Translations under genes and position numbers: made by a program
In this document: positions 63,878 through 64,000 of the stretch, one piece after another
Layout of the letters: every line of letters begins with the position of its first letter
Position numbering within the stretch: position 1 is the stretch's first letter
Origin: Chitinophaga filiformis
GTDB lineage: Bacteria > Bacteroidota > Bacteroidia > Chitinophagales > Chitinophagaceae
NCBI RefSeq assembly: GCF_023100805.1
Contig: NZ_CP095855.1
Coordinates: 2,769,001 to 2,833,000 of the forward strand
Direction: 5' to 3'
Length of the DNA stretch: 64,000 bases
Notes under the pieces: generated by a model
Seen by the model: the letters and a program-made list of their open reading frames with translations, nothing else
Told to the model about the DNA's origin: nothing
Databases searched by the model: none

Positions 63878-64000
63878 TTAATCGTACGACAGCGGGCTCA
63901 CATAGAAGAAGCTGCTGTAGTGGAATGGTGTTTTATTGCGGGACAGGGTGCCGGTGATGGTCACTTTGATCTTCTTTTTGACCTTGCGTGAACTGAGGCC
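63878..64000 (-). CDS. C-terminal end of a T6SS-region protein (partial)
   Basis: The last 40 codons of a minus-strand gene run off the right edge. The peptide is basic and beta-like, with RKVKKKIKVTITGTLSRNKT and the end FFYVSPLSYD. It is nine bases upstream of tssF. It is probably another T6SS component, but the fragment is too short to identify. Confidence 0.6.
   Translation of the reverse strand, partial: GLSSRKVKKKIKVTITGTLSRNKTPFHYSSFFYVSPLSYD

Overview
The window looks like a chromosome segment of a Bacteroidota bacterium, most likely Chitinophagaceae (Chitinophaga-like). The reasons are: several gene starts preceded by the Bacteroidota -7 box TAnnTTTG; an ECF sigma/FecR/SusC/SusD locus; a type IX secretion sorting domain on a very large PKD protein; MreB-free housekeeping genes of the Bacteroidota type (insert-bearing signal peptidase I, DnaG, DnaK); and a subtype-iii (Bacteroidota-type) type VI secretion system. 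Base composition is moderate throughout. No tRNA, rRNA, CRISPR array or complete insertion sequence was recognised.

Layout. 1-6.6 kb: end of a BASS-family transporter, a Tat/lipoprotein sugar isomerase-like protein, an FAD oxidoreductase, an orphan FecR-type protein, proline dehydrogenase, then thyA-folA (folate/dTMP). 6.6-11.2 kb: a decayed copy of a gene 3' end, followed by the intact 1423-residue PKD protein that it matches. 11.3-13.3 kb: dnaG. 13.8-22.8 kb: ECF sigma factor, FecR anti-sigma, SusC with an STN signalling domain, SusD, an LVIVD-type lipoprotein and a DUF3575-like barrel, with a C-terminal scrap of a second barrel. 22.8-43.9 kb: mostly housekeeping and metabolism (thiolase, pdhB, cysE-cysM, an NtrC-like regulator, lepB, cdd, argS, an OmpA protein, dnaK, dipeptide epimerase, a DUF6807 protein, a redoxin-like protein and a DUF1266 lipoprotein). 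This stretch is interrupted by a striking nested repeat array at 26.16-27.09 kb.

44.0-64.0 kb is a type VI secretion region. A leftward operon reads hcp - tae4-like amidase - lipoprotein (candidate immunity) - vgrG - helical-repeat protein (candidate adaptor) - rhs toxin - candidate immunity protein. Divergent from it is a rightward set clpV(tssH) - tssB - tssC - TraN-like secreted protein - lytic transglycosylase with a TraM-like tail. tssF and the end of another gene lie leftward at the right edge. The Hcp tube, VgrG spike and TssB/C sheath would deliver the amidase and the Rhs toxin, and ClpV would recycle the sheath. The TraM/TraN-like pair suggests that conjugation-type envelope components are used with this T6SS; this is the most novel-looking part of the window.

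Unexplained structure outside genes includes two gene remnants from decayed duplications, a triple 64-base repeat, the nested 166-213 base satellite, a perfect dyad overlapping the -33 box of a redoxin-like gene, nested palindromes in the hcp/clpV divergent region, and a large inverted repeat next to tssF.
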